NCBI GenBank assembly: GCA_027310845.1
Contig: DAIDAB010000131.1
Span: forward strand, 1 to 6,115
Reading direction: 5' to 3'
DNA length: 6,115 nucleotides
From: a bacterium
GTDB taxonomy: Archaea > Thermoproteota > Nitrososphaeria > Nitrososphaerales > CADDZS01
In this document: piece by piece, positions 1-5,678 of the stretch
Position numbering within the stretch: position 1 is the stretch's first letter
How the letters are laid out: each line of letters starts with the position of its first letter
Program-made: the position numbers and the translations under genes
Notes under the pieces: model-generated
Seen by the model: the letters and a program-made list of their open reading frames with translations, nothing else
Told to the model about the DNA's origin: nothing
The model's database searches: none

Positions 1-24
1 TCATTGAGGAATTACTCTCTCCTC
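1..24 (-). promoter_or_regulatory. possible ribosome binding site and start codon of the next hyf operon gene
   Basis: Reading leftwards after the hyfF stop, a purine-rich GAGGAGAGAG run (positions 24-15) precedes an ATG at positions 4-2, with 10 to 14 bases between them. In Hyf-type operons the gene after hyfF is normally hyfG, the catalytic large subunit, so that is the expected neighbour. Only one codon is visible, so this is a guess about a gene that lies outside the window. Confidence 0.3.
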
Positions 25-27
25 TTG

Positions 28-1497
28 TCACAAACCGAATGAAAGTGCCGCTTGGAGGACTACTGGAATCATGTAAAGCCCGATGAACAGCGAAATCAGA
101 AGATTGATCAAAGGAATAATTATCGAAAGCCTGTCTTCCTTTTTGCTTTTGCCGCCTATTCCACCCACTTCCTTTCCATTATCTACAATTGACGGGGCCA
201 AATTCTCGTTGGACCCAGATCCAAATACCATTTGTATTGACTGCCTGTTGAGAGCTATGAAGGCGTACATGTAGGCTATCGCAAGCAGTACAGCGAGGAG
301 GAAGTTGCCTGTGTTGACAGCCTGTGCAAGAATTAGAAACTCTCCGATGAATACTCCAAACGGTGGGGCACCTGTAACTGAAAGACAGGTCAGAGAGAAC
401 AGATATCCCGTATATCTCAATCTACCAACGAGTCCTTGGACCTGAGACATGCTCTTGCTGTCGTAGGAGGCAAGAATGTTACCCGCTTCGTAAAATGCTG
501 AGGACTTTGCAAATGCATGCGCAACAATCTGAATTACCGCGCCTAGTGCTCCAACTCCTCCGAGGGCGAAACCAACGAGAATTATTCCCATGTTCTCCAT
601 GCTCGAATAGGCAAGCATTCTCTTGTAGTTCCGTTGGAATCCAAGAATCACTGCAGCTACTAGAGCAGTGAAAATGCCAAATCCTATCGTGAGATTCCTG
701 ATTGGTTCGAATACGGCGCTACCCTGCAACAGCATGAATGTCCGAGTGAATGCATAGAGAGATGTTGGCAGAAGAATACCTGAGAACATTGCGCTTATCG
801 GGGAAGGCGCTTCGCTGTGGGCATCTGGTAGCCAGGCATGCATCGGCGCGATTCCCGCCTTTGTCCCGTATCCGACAAGAGCAAACCCAGCCGCGATTGC
901 CATAATGGGTGCGTTTGCAACTGGTAGTTTGACCAAACTGGAGATCGATAGTGTCCCTTGTGAAAAGTAGACAAATACCACTGAGAGCAGCGACGCTGCA
1001 AGACCTGCAGAGACGATGAGTGTGTATCTCCACGCTGATTCAACGCTGGTTCTTTCCCGCTCCAAAGCAACAAGGAGAGCGCTAGTTACTGTTGTCGCCT
1101 CGACTGCAATCCAGATGAACCCGATGTCATTGACGACTATGGCCAAAAACATGGTAAATGCAAACAGATCGACGAGCGAGTAATACCATCTGAATTTGAA
1201 AAGTGGTTCCTTGATATGCTTAATGTAGAAAACAGAATAAGCTAGAGAAGTCAGATAAATTGAGGAGACAGTAATTGCCATCAGCTCAGTAAGTCCATCT
1301 GAGTAAAAGTAGCCAAAGTTGCCGGCGACTCTCAATCCAAGCAGAAGAAGAGATACCATGACGGATATGATTGCTCCAACAATGGATGATACAATTTCTA
1401 TGCCCTCTCGTGGGAGTAGTGAAATCCCAGCAGCTGTCGCCGGTGCAATTAGCAAAATTGCGAAGAGTATTGTCATTTCCAAATCAATTTCACCCAC
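28..1497 (-). CDS. hyfF: hydrogenase-4 component F-like, proton-translocating membrane subunit
   Basis: A 489-residue, almost wholly hydrophobic protein of the NuoL/M/N (Mrp antiporter-like) family, about 14 membrane segments. It matches HyfF best: WIAVEATT at 129-136 followed by an SAWRY stretch near 154-158 is the HyfF version of the conserved TM5 region. E133 is the probable TM5 glutamate and K213 (GTKAGIAPMHAWLPDAH) the TM7 lysine of the proton channel. Other family signatures are QRNYKRMLAYSS (288-299), AHAFAKS with H327 and K331, and a GEF motif at 385-387. A Gly/Ser/charge-rich loop of about 30 residues (426-457) precedes the last membrane helix. The length is near the family norm (E. 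coli HyfF is about 526). The longest frame starts with GTG inside the hyfE 3' end (8-base overlap), but ATG at codon 8 (position 1476) gives a more typical N-terminus, MTILFAILL, and may be the true start. Role: couples electron transfer in the complex to ion pumping in the cytoplasmic membrane. Family assignment is firm; the reaction depends on catalytic subunits not seen here. Confidence 0.92.
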   Translation of the reverse strand: MGEIDLEMTILFAILLIAPATAAGISLLPREGIEIVSSIVGAIISVMVSLLLLGLRVAGNFGYFYSDGLTELMAITVSSIYLTSLAYSVFYIKHIKEPLFKFRWYYSLVDLFAFTMFLAIVVNDIGFIWIAVEATTVTSALLVALERERTSVESAWRYTLIVSAGLAASLLSVVFVYFSQGTLSISSLVKLPVANAPIMAIAAGFALVGYGTKAGIAPMHAWLPDAHSEAPSPISAMFSGILLPTSLYAFTRTFMLLQGSAVFEPIRNLTIGFGIFTALVAAVILGFQRNYKRMLAYSSMENMGIILVGFALGGVGALGAVIQIVAHAFAKSSAFYEAGNILASYDSKSMSQVQGLVGRLRYTGYLFSLTCLSVTGAPPFGVFIGEFLILAQAVNTGNFLLAVLLAIAYMYAFIALNRQSIQMVFGSGSNENLAPSIVDNGKEVGGIGGKSKKEDRLSIIIPLINLLISLFIGLYMIPVVLQAALSFGL

Positions 1498-2146
1498 GCA
1501 ATTGTTCCAAGTCAGCCGGTTCTAGAGTATGGAAAACATCTCGCTGGGCCGAAAGTATGACGCCGATTATGACTACTCCAAAAATATCGAGTACAACCGC
1601 GAATTCAATCAAGAGTGGGATGGTTGGAGCGATGAGCGCTCCTGCGTAGAGAATGGCGTTTTCCTCCTCCACGTAGCCGGTCATTTGGACCAGCGCATTC
1701 CTTCGGCTGATTATCAACAGGAAACCCAAGAACAAGAGGGAGAACGGGACTGAAACTTGAGAGTTCGGGATAAAAGGCGCAAGTATGGTTCTGAACAAGG
1801 CGTATCCGATTATGATCATTATTACACCAATTAACATGAAGGACGGGATCCTTTGCCCGGTGCCAGTCTCTCTCAGGGAATGCTTGAATTTCCTTACCTG
1901 ATAGAGCATGATCCGTGGAACAGTCACTCCTCGCATCACAGCTGTGAGAACTGCGAGATAGAACAGTTCGATACTACCCGATTGAATTGAGAGGATAGCG
2001 AAAAGCGCAGAGATCAGAAAAGATTGAACCAGGATTGCTCTGATGGTTGGATCAACAAAAGATTGACCTTGCATGTAAAGAGCTGAGAGAAGTATCAATA
2101 TTCCAAGAAGCGCGACTATTTCATTCGAAAAAGGAATTGTAATCAA
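1490..2146 (-). CDS. hyfE: hydrogenase-4 component E-like membrane subunit
   Basis: A 218-residue membrane protein, close to the roughly 216 residues of E. coli HyfE, with about 6 to 7 hydrophobic segments. The C-terminal half is diagnostic. SRRNALVQMTGYVEEEN (147-163) corresponds to the HyfE SQRN...GY..MEN signature, and the tail HTLEPADLEQLRG (206-218) matches the HyfE ending with its TL...L..L.G pattern. The glutamates at 160-162, E181 and D187 lie in or next to membrane helices; one of the first group corresponds to the NuoK-like proton-path glutamate. The start is TTG: an in-frame TAA lies just upstream and the next ATG, at codon 25, would delete the first helix. A strong GGAGGAG lies inside the end of hyfC, but 16 bases from the TTG, which is far. 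The gene follows hyfC by 11 bases and overlaps hyfF by 8, so the three are surely co-transcribed. HyfE is present in hydrogenase-4-type complexes and absent from hydrogenase-3 (Hyc), which narrows the complex type. Confidence 0.9.
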   Translation of the reverse strand: MITIPFSNEIVALLGILILLSALYMQGQSFVDPTIRAILVQSFLISALFAILSIQSGSIELFYLAVLTAVMRGVTVPRIMLYQVRKFKHSLRETGTGQRIPSFMLIGVIMIIIGYALFRTILAPFIPNSQVSVPFSLLFLGFLLIISRRNALVQMTGYVEEENAILYAGALIAPTIPLLIEFAVVLDIFGVVIIGVILSAQRDVFHTLEPADLEQLRG

Positions 2147-2157
2147 GTGTTAGTTAC

Positions 2158-3129
2158 TCAGACTCCTCCGCCGACCAAGAAGAACGCAATCACAGCGAGC
2201 AAGCCAAGGCTGAATGAAATCGCTAGAAAATCCAGTATCTTGAACAGGCGTAACTTTGCAAGTGACTCTTCAGTGATCACGATGACAGCAATCAGCGCGA
2301 GCAATTTTAGGAACAGGGTACCGGCGGAGTAGAGAGCACCGACTACCGAAACATCACTTGACATCCACCATGGAATAGCGAATACATTCAGAAAGACAGC
2401 CATGAGCATGAATTGTTTCATGTACCCTCCCCACCTCGAGAGTGCCAGTAGCTTTCCCGAGTGCTCCATCATTTTGCCATCGTCGAGCATACCAAATTCC
2501 ATGAGCCCTGAGCTCTCGACTGGAAGTCTTCCTGTCTCAAAAAGCAAAAGCATGAAAAAAGCGCTCATCACCAGAATGTGAGTTGCAGACAAATACCAAG
2601 AAGCGGAAGTCGCAAGTACGTTGTTCGTTACGTAAGGGTTGTTTGTTCCCGTAATTGTTGCTACACCGAAGAACACCATGATAAGAGTAGGCTCGGCGAG
2701 TGCTGTGAAGGATGCACTTCTGCTTGCACCCATCGTCGTGTAGTTAGTTCGCGCATCTAATGCAGCGATTATTCCAAAGATTCCTGCGAACCCAAACATT
2801 AGTGCACCTCCTAGCAGGTCCAGCAGAATCCCGTATGGGAGAGGATATGGCGTCACGATCGGGATAACCAAGGCGATTACTAGGTAAGCAGAGAAGGAAA
2901 CGAAGGGCGCGAGAATGAAAATTATTGAAGACCGATCCGGAACAACAACCTCCTTCCTGAAGAGCTTCATGAGATCATAGTAGGGTTGAAAGAGCGAAGG
3001 ACCGTGCTTGGATTCGATCATCGCCTTCAGACGGTTGATTACACCGGCCACGAGGGGTGAAAGCATCAATACAGTTCCAACTTGGATGACATTGATTATT
3101 TGCAGAGTAATTTGGTCTACCAATTTCAC
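2158..3129 (-). CDS. hyfC: hydrogenase-4 component C-like (NuoH/HycD family) membrane anchor
   Basis: A 323-residue protein of the NuoH/HycD/HyfC family, the usual length, with about 8 membrane helices. In this family the subunit holds the catalytic arm on the membrane and forms part of the proton path beside it. Signatures in order: SPLVAGVINRLKA (24-36), GPSLFQPYYDLMKLFRKE (43-60), LDART (124-128), MGASR with R137 (133-137), LAEP (144-147), FETGRLPVE (197-205), and EHSGKLLALSRW (222-233). The segment 208-221 reads GLMEFGMLDDGKMM where enterobacterial HyfC/HycD have THLELTM(V/I)HEAM; the HE pair is replaced by DD. Start GTG has a GTGGAG ribosome site 5 bases away. Its first four bases, GTGA, overlap the stop of a short upstream frame. 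It is the first clear gene of the minus-strand operon; the expected hyfB is not directly upstream. Could instead belong to a hydrogenase-related complex (Ehr type) lacking nickel; the catalytic subunit would decide. Confidence 0.92.
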   Translation of the reverse strand: MKLVDQITLQIINVIQVGTVLMLSPLVAGVINRLKAMIESKHGPSLFQPYYDLMKLFRKEVVVPDRSSIIFILAPFVSFSAYLVIALVIPIVTPYPLPYGILLDLLGGALMFGFAGIFGIIAALDARTNYTTMGASRSASFTALAEPTLIMVFFGVATITGTNNPYVTNNVLATSASWYLSATHILVMSAFFMLLLFETGRLPVESSGLMEFGMLDDGKMMEHSGKLLALSRWGGYMKQFMLMAVFLNVFAIPWWMSSDVSVVGALYSAGTLFLKLLALIAVIVITEESLAKLRLFKILDFLAISFSLGLLAVIAFFLVGGGV

Positions 3130-3446
3130 ATTGGCTCCACGAAATTCTCAATCTTCGTTCTGAAAGGCAAAGTGAAGCACTCGTAATTCACCCATATGAG
3201 ATTCCTCATTCTGATTGATCAGTCAACCAATCTCCCAATTGGTGACTTTCGATCCCTGTAACGCCTGCTCCGAGGATGAAGCGCCCCGACAAGGTTCTCG
3301 ACTAAAGTAGGGATGGAAATGCTTGCTACTGAGACTTCATTGCCTGTTGTCTTCGGCCTTTGATAAGCACCGATTACAGTTACTATTGCCAAATGCACGA
3401 TACCGAATTTCAAAATTGAATTTACACTCGCTCGCCATTTTCTCAT
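3126..3446 (-). other. TGA-interrupted reading frame ending in GTGA overlap with hyfC
   Basis: One minus-strand frame runs from ATG at 3446 for 75 codons to TGA (3221-3219), then after three codons restarts at ATG 3209 and continues for 27 codons to a TGA whose bases overlap the hyfC GTG (GTGA). The first part is MRKWRASVNS..., with a hydrophobic stretch (SILKFGIVHLAIVTVIGAY) and a basic C-terminus (HPRSRRYRDRK). The second ends KIENFVEPM. I recognise no family. No clear ribosome site precedes ATG 3446. It may be a broken small gene, a short leader peptide coupled to hyfC, or chance open frame in a leader. Confidence 0.2.
3222..3246. repeat. inverted repeat / hairpin
   Basis: The arms GTCAACCAAT (3222-3231) and ATTGGTGAC (3238-3246) pair around a 6-base loop with a single bulged A. 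It lies about 95 bases before hyfC, so it would be in the 5' leader of the hyf transcript. Function unknown. Confidence 0.45.
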
Positions 3447-3505
3447 CTGAGGTAGAAGCTATTGGCCCGCTTGAGGCGAGCGGTTAATGGCGAGCTTCAC
3501 CGCCA
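3430..3505. repeat. overlapping inverted repeats able to form competing hairpins
   Basis: Plus-strand GCTCGCCATT (3430-3439) is the perfect reverse complement of AATGGCGAGC (3486-3495), 46 bases away. Each of two short local hairpins uses part of the same sequences: CCGCT/AGCGG at 3467-3483 (7-base loop) and TGGCG/CGCCA at 3488-3505 (8-base loop). GGCGAGCG at 3475-3482 can also pair with 3429-3436. The long and local pairings exclude each other. On the minus strand this would lie near the 5' end of a hyf leader transcribed from the TATA-like box at 3531-3539. Confidence 0.5.
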
Positions 3506-3530
3506 GTGTGGACATGTGGTTTAGCCTGCA

Positions 3531-3539
3531 TTTAAAAAA
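3531..3539 (-). promoter_or_regulatory. candidate TATA box for the hyf operon
   Basis: Minus-strand TTTTTTAAA is the most TATA-like sequence upstream of hyfC on that strand. A start about 26 bases downstream (near 3508) would give a leader of roughly 380 bases before the hyfC GTG. Nearer but weaker AT-rich sites exist, so the assignment is tentative. Confidence 0.3.
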
Positions 3540-3570
3540 CTGTTCGGTTCAGTTTGACCTTCCGCCGAGA

Positions 3571-3578
3571 TATTTTAA
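3571..3578 (+). promoter_or_regulatory. candidate TATA box before the GC-rich stretch
   Basis: TATTTTAA lies about 26 bases before position 3600, where a GC-rich, hairpin-forming stretch begins. It could start a short RNA or a leader for the downstream glycosyltransferase. Its complement, TTAAAATA, could equally serve leftward transcription. Confidence 0.25.
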
Positions 3579-3608
3579 TTTCAGCATTCAAGGAGTGAAT
3601 TCGGCGCG

Positions 3609-3632
3609 CTGGTCGTCGCCGAGCACGACCAG
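3609..3632. repeat. perfect 8-base-pair stem-loop
   Basis: CTGGTCGT (3609-3616) and ACGACCAG (3625-3632) are exact reverse complements with an 8-base loop. A second pairing, CCAGA (3629-3633) with TCTGG (3643-3647), would compete for the right arm. It sits about 100 bases upstream of the glycosyltransferase start. Confidence 0.55.
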
Positions 3633-3703
3633 ACTGTAATCATCTGGAGAGAGACTTCACGCAGACTTGCGACGCTGACATTGTAACAACACAATTCAAC
3701 GAC

Positions 3704-3710
3704 TTTTTTA
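3704..3710 (+). promoter_or_regulatory. candidate TATA box giving a leaderless glycosyltransferase mRNA
   Basis: TTTTTTA is centred about 26 bases before the GTG at 3733, the usual archaeal distance from TATA box to transcription start. No convincing ribosome site lies in front of that GTG, which fits a leaderless transcript. The same T6 could instead be the end of an RNA transcribed from upstream. Confidence 0.4.
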
Positions 3711-3732
3711 GCCTACAAGAAAGAAAACGGGC

Positions 3733-5301
3733 GTGATCGCAGAAGACTCCATTTCGTGGTCAACGATAGCATTTCGGACTATGAAGTTGTTACTTGTTGG
3801 GTTTGCAATCGACCTGACTTTGGTTCTTCTATTTGTTCTTCTGCATGCCGCTTTCTCAATGCCTTCCTTTCTCCTGCCGCTTCCATTTTTCGCATCTGCT
3901 CTATTGTTGCTTTCGATTTCTGCTTTGATATTCGGTTTCACCTATGCTTACCTGTCCCATCCACAACTTAGACGTCCATTCATTTTCATAACGGTAGTGA
4001 CTCTCGCGGTGCTGATCACTCATTTTCTCATTATCTCGGAGCCGAGCACAAACAGCATAATGGATGAGCAGTATTACGTCCCGGCAGCAAAAGCGATTCT
4101 AAACGGAACGCAATGCAAGCCCTTCTTCGATAGTTGCAACATGGAGCACCCATTTCTCTCCAAGGCTTTGATCGCTGTTGGAATGGCCGCCTTCGGTTCC
4201 GTTGCTTTCGGCTGGAGGCTCTTGCCCGTAATTCTAGGCACAGCATGCATCCCCCTAATCTTTGCAATAGCCTGGAAGATGTCAAAGAACAAGAAAATAG
4301 CTTACTACTCTGCTCTACTACTAGCTCTTGACACGATGTTTTTTGTTCATTCCAGTGCTGCGCTGACTGACATTTTCATACTGTTCTTCGCACTTGCGGC
4401 CTTTGTAATCTACTTCTACAACCTAAAGTTAGGGCGCTTTGACCGATACGTCATCTCTGGGGTTCTATTGGGTTTGTCAGCTTTGTCCAAAGAGACCGCA
4501 ATTTTCCTCATTGCTTCGCTCGTCACTTTTCATCTCTTACTGAGTAGAGAACCGATACGTACAAGGCTTTATTCTTCGACGAAAATAGCTTTGATCGCAG
4601 TTCTAGTTTTTTGTGCAGGGCTCCAGATCTACGATTCGCTACTCACTGGGGGGCAAGTTCCCTCGTTCATCAATCACATCGAGTTCATGCTCTCATACGG
4701 ATCTTCTCTAAAATGCCCTCCCTTCAACTGTCCCGGTGCGTTCCACGACCCAAGTGGAGCGACAATAACTCCCCTAAACTGGCTAGTGTATTATGCTCCG
4801 ACAACCTACTTTGGTTCTAGCGTTAGAGTCTGCGCTGGAACAAGTTGTCAATCATATACTGCACTAGCCTATTACGGGGTGACAAATATGATAGAGACAT
4901 GGTCGACTTTCATTTGGGCCCCACTTGCGGTAATAATCCTCTATAGATTGCTTAAGGATAGAAGATCATCCACAACACTCGACCAATTCGGCTTCAAGGC
5001 AAACGCGCTTTCAAAATTATCATTTCAAGAATCAGAACTTGCTGTGTTTGCCTTGATCGTTTTTGTTTGGAACTATTTTCCTTACATCTTCTTGTTCTTA
5101 GCTGGAAGAGTGACTTACCCATTCTATTTCCTTCCGGCGGTTCCGGCCGTTGCTCTAGGAGCCTCTTACTTGATCACACGCGACAAAGTTCCAAAGATAG
5201 TTGCCCTGATATTCTTGATAGCTGTATCCATATGGTTCTTCGTGTACTTTCCTGACAAGAGCTTCCTACCTACGTCAATACGCGCATTTCTAGGAACTTA
5301 G
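3733..5301 (+). CDS. PMT/ArnT-like GT-C glycosyltransferase (lipid-carrier dependent)
   Basis: A 522-residue protein with about 11 to 13 membrane helices and the features of the GT39/ArnT-like superfamily, which transfers a sugar from a polyprenyl phosphate carrier on the outer face of the membrane. The first outer loop carries MDEQYYVPAAKAILNG; D111-E112 correspond to the Asp-Glu pair needed for catalysis in protein O-mannosyltransferases. HPFLSKALIA (139-148) and FGWRLLPVILG (159-169) follow in the expected order, then LALD (197-200), LTDIFILFF (211-219), GLSALSKETAIF (247-258) and YPFYFLPAVPAVALG (462-476). Outer loops hold three close cysteine pairs: C128/C135, C328/C333, C367/C372. The GTG start is favoured because a TATA-like box lies at the right distance for a leaderless mRNA; ATG at codon 17 (position 3781) is the alternative but has no ribosome site. 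The stop overlaps by 3 bases that of the convergent Thr-rich gene. Substrate is unknown: protein O-glycosylation, N-glycan assembly and lipid modification are all possible. Confidence 0.85.
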   Translation: MIAEDSISWSTIAFRTMKLLLVGFAIDLTLVLLFVLLHAAFSMPSFLLPLPFFASALLLLSISALIFGFTYAYLSHPQLRRPFIFITVVTLAVLITHFLIISEPSTNSIMDEQYYVPAAKAILNGTQCKPFFDSCNMEHPFLSKALIAVGMAAFGSVAFGWRLLPVILGTACIPLIFAIAWKMSKNKKIAYYSALLLALDTMFFVHSSAALTDIFILFFALAAFVIYFYNLKLGRFDRYVISGVLLGLSALSKETAIFLIASLVTFHLLLSREPIRTRLYSSTKIALIAVLVFCAGLQIYDSLLTGGQVPSFINHIEFMLSYGSSLKCPPFNCPGAFHDPSGATITPLNWLVYYAPTTYFGSSVRVCAGTSCQSYTALAYYGVTNMIETWSTFIWAPLAVIILYRLLKDRRSSTTLDQFGFKANALSKLSFQESELAVFALIVFVWNYFPYIFLFLAGRVTYPFYFLPAVPAVALGASYLITRDKVPKIVALIFLIAVSIWFFVYFPDKSFLPTSIRAFLGT

Positions 5302-5633
5302 CACTTTGTCGTTGTGTACGTTGTTGTTGTCGTGATATTTTGATTTGAATTTTCAATCAGGATGGGCTGCACTATGACCTCTACTTGGCCTGTACTGCAC
5401 GGACCACGAGTAACTGTCGTTGTGTAAGTTGTGTTCCCTGATATCACTACTAGTACATACACGCTCTGTCCAGTTTGAGTGTTACTCGTCGATGTCTGAG
5501 TTTGCGATGCTCTAACTGAGGCATACCCACCTAAGATCAGCGATGCAATAATTACAATGATGAAAATGATTGTGGGAAGATTCACAAGCCACTTCCTTTC
5601 GCGACGATGCCCATCGTCGAGCTTTTCATCCAT
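5298..5633 (-). CDS. Thr-rich single-pass membrane-anchored surface protein
   Basis: A 111-residue protein of no family I recognise. Residues 1-15 are charged (MDEKLDDGHRRERKW), 17-38 form one strongly hydrophobic helix, and 41-111 are polar and rich in Thr, Ser, Gln and Asn. The basic residues before the helix predict an N-in, C-out topology, either as an anchor or as a signal peptide. The outer part contains a repeated motif, TTYTTT, at 68-73 and 104-109, each followed by a cysteine (C79 and the last residue C111), and two N-glycosylation sequons (N67-T-T, N99-I-T). Between them lies a hydrophobic, probably beta-forming stretch (QVEVIVQPILI, 83-93). The ATG start lies about 40 bases from a TATA-like box shared with the divergent gene. 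Such Thr-rich domains are often heavily O-glycosylated. The flanking glycosyltransferases make that plausible here, but it is inference. Coding is supported by the clean topology and a purposeful repeat; no homolog is claimed. Confidence 0.72.
   Translation of the reverse strand: MDEKLDDGHRRERKWLVNLPTIIFIIVIIASLILGGYASVRASQTQTSTSNTQTGQSVYVLVVISGNTTYTTTVTRGPCSTGQVEVIVQPILIENSNQNITTTTTYTTTKC
5308..5432. repeat. 17-base imperfect direct repeat inside the Thr-rich gene
   Basis: GTCGTTGTGTACGTTGT (5308-5324) recurs at 5416-5432 with one mismatch (C to A). On the minus strand both copies encode TTYTTT. The match extends to codon choice, suggesting duplication of a short segment or strong codon bias for Thr. 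Confidence 0.6.
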
Positions 5634-5670
5634 TTGTGCTCTCTCATTCTAGCCCTTTTGCACTCAAGTC

Positions 5671-5678
5671 TTTAATAT
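5671..5678. promoter_or_regulatory. candidate shared TATA element for two divergent genes
   Basis: TTTAATAT reads as a TATA box in both directions (ATATTAAA on the minus strand). Rightwards it is centred about 26 bases before the GTG at 5701, so that gene could be leaderless. Leftwards it is about 41 bases before the ATG at 5633, leaving a leader of about 15 bases. There is no other obvious AT-rich promoter in the 67-base gap. Confidence 0.4.

Larger units (their letters stand above)
3130..3732. other. intergenic region between divergent hyf operon and glycosyltransferase
   Basis: About 600 bases with no convincing protein gene on either strand apart from the weak minus-strand frame listed separately. 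It contains TATA-like elements at 3531-3539, 3571-3578 and 3704-3709, a hairpin at 3222-3246, overlapping inverted repeats at 3430-3505, and a GC-rich stretch with an 8-base perfect stem at 3609-3632. No tRNA or rRNA pattern was seen. It must hold the promoter of the hyf operon (leftwards) and that of the glycosyltransferase (rightwards). Confidence 0.7.

Noticed and set aside
719..1073. Two minus-strand open frames of 104 and 92 codons within hyfF
   Set aside because: They overlap the strongly supported hyfF coding sequence in other frames, are rich in Cys, Arg and Ser, and show no domain; they are shadows.
1371..1753. Plus-strand open frames opposite the hyfF/hyfE junction
   Set aside because: Antisense to two well-recognised membrane proteins, with no ribosome site or family resemblance.
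2147..2332. Plus-strand frame of 61 codons opposite the hyfC 3' end
   Set aside because: Antisense shadow of hyfC; composition follows the complement of the hydrophobic codons.
3219..3221. Selenocysteine reading of the internal TGA
   Set aside because: No recognised selenoprotein family, no SECIS element seen, and the frame itself is of doubtful coding status.
3595..3639. Short plus-strand frame from GTG 3595 (14 codons) over the 8-base-pair stem
   Set aside because: Too short, the start lies directly against the purine run, and the RNA hairpin alone explains the sequence.
3460..3720. Possible tRNA or 5S rRNA in the hairpin-rich intergenic region
   Set aside because: No cloverleaf with T-loop and D-loop consensus was found on either strand, and no 5S-like sequence was recognised.
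3708..3941. Minus-strand frame of 77 codons overlapping the glycosyltransferase start
   Set aside because: Arg/Asn/Lys-rich shadow of a membrane-protein coding strand with no independent support.
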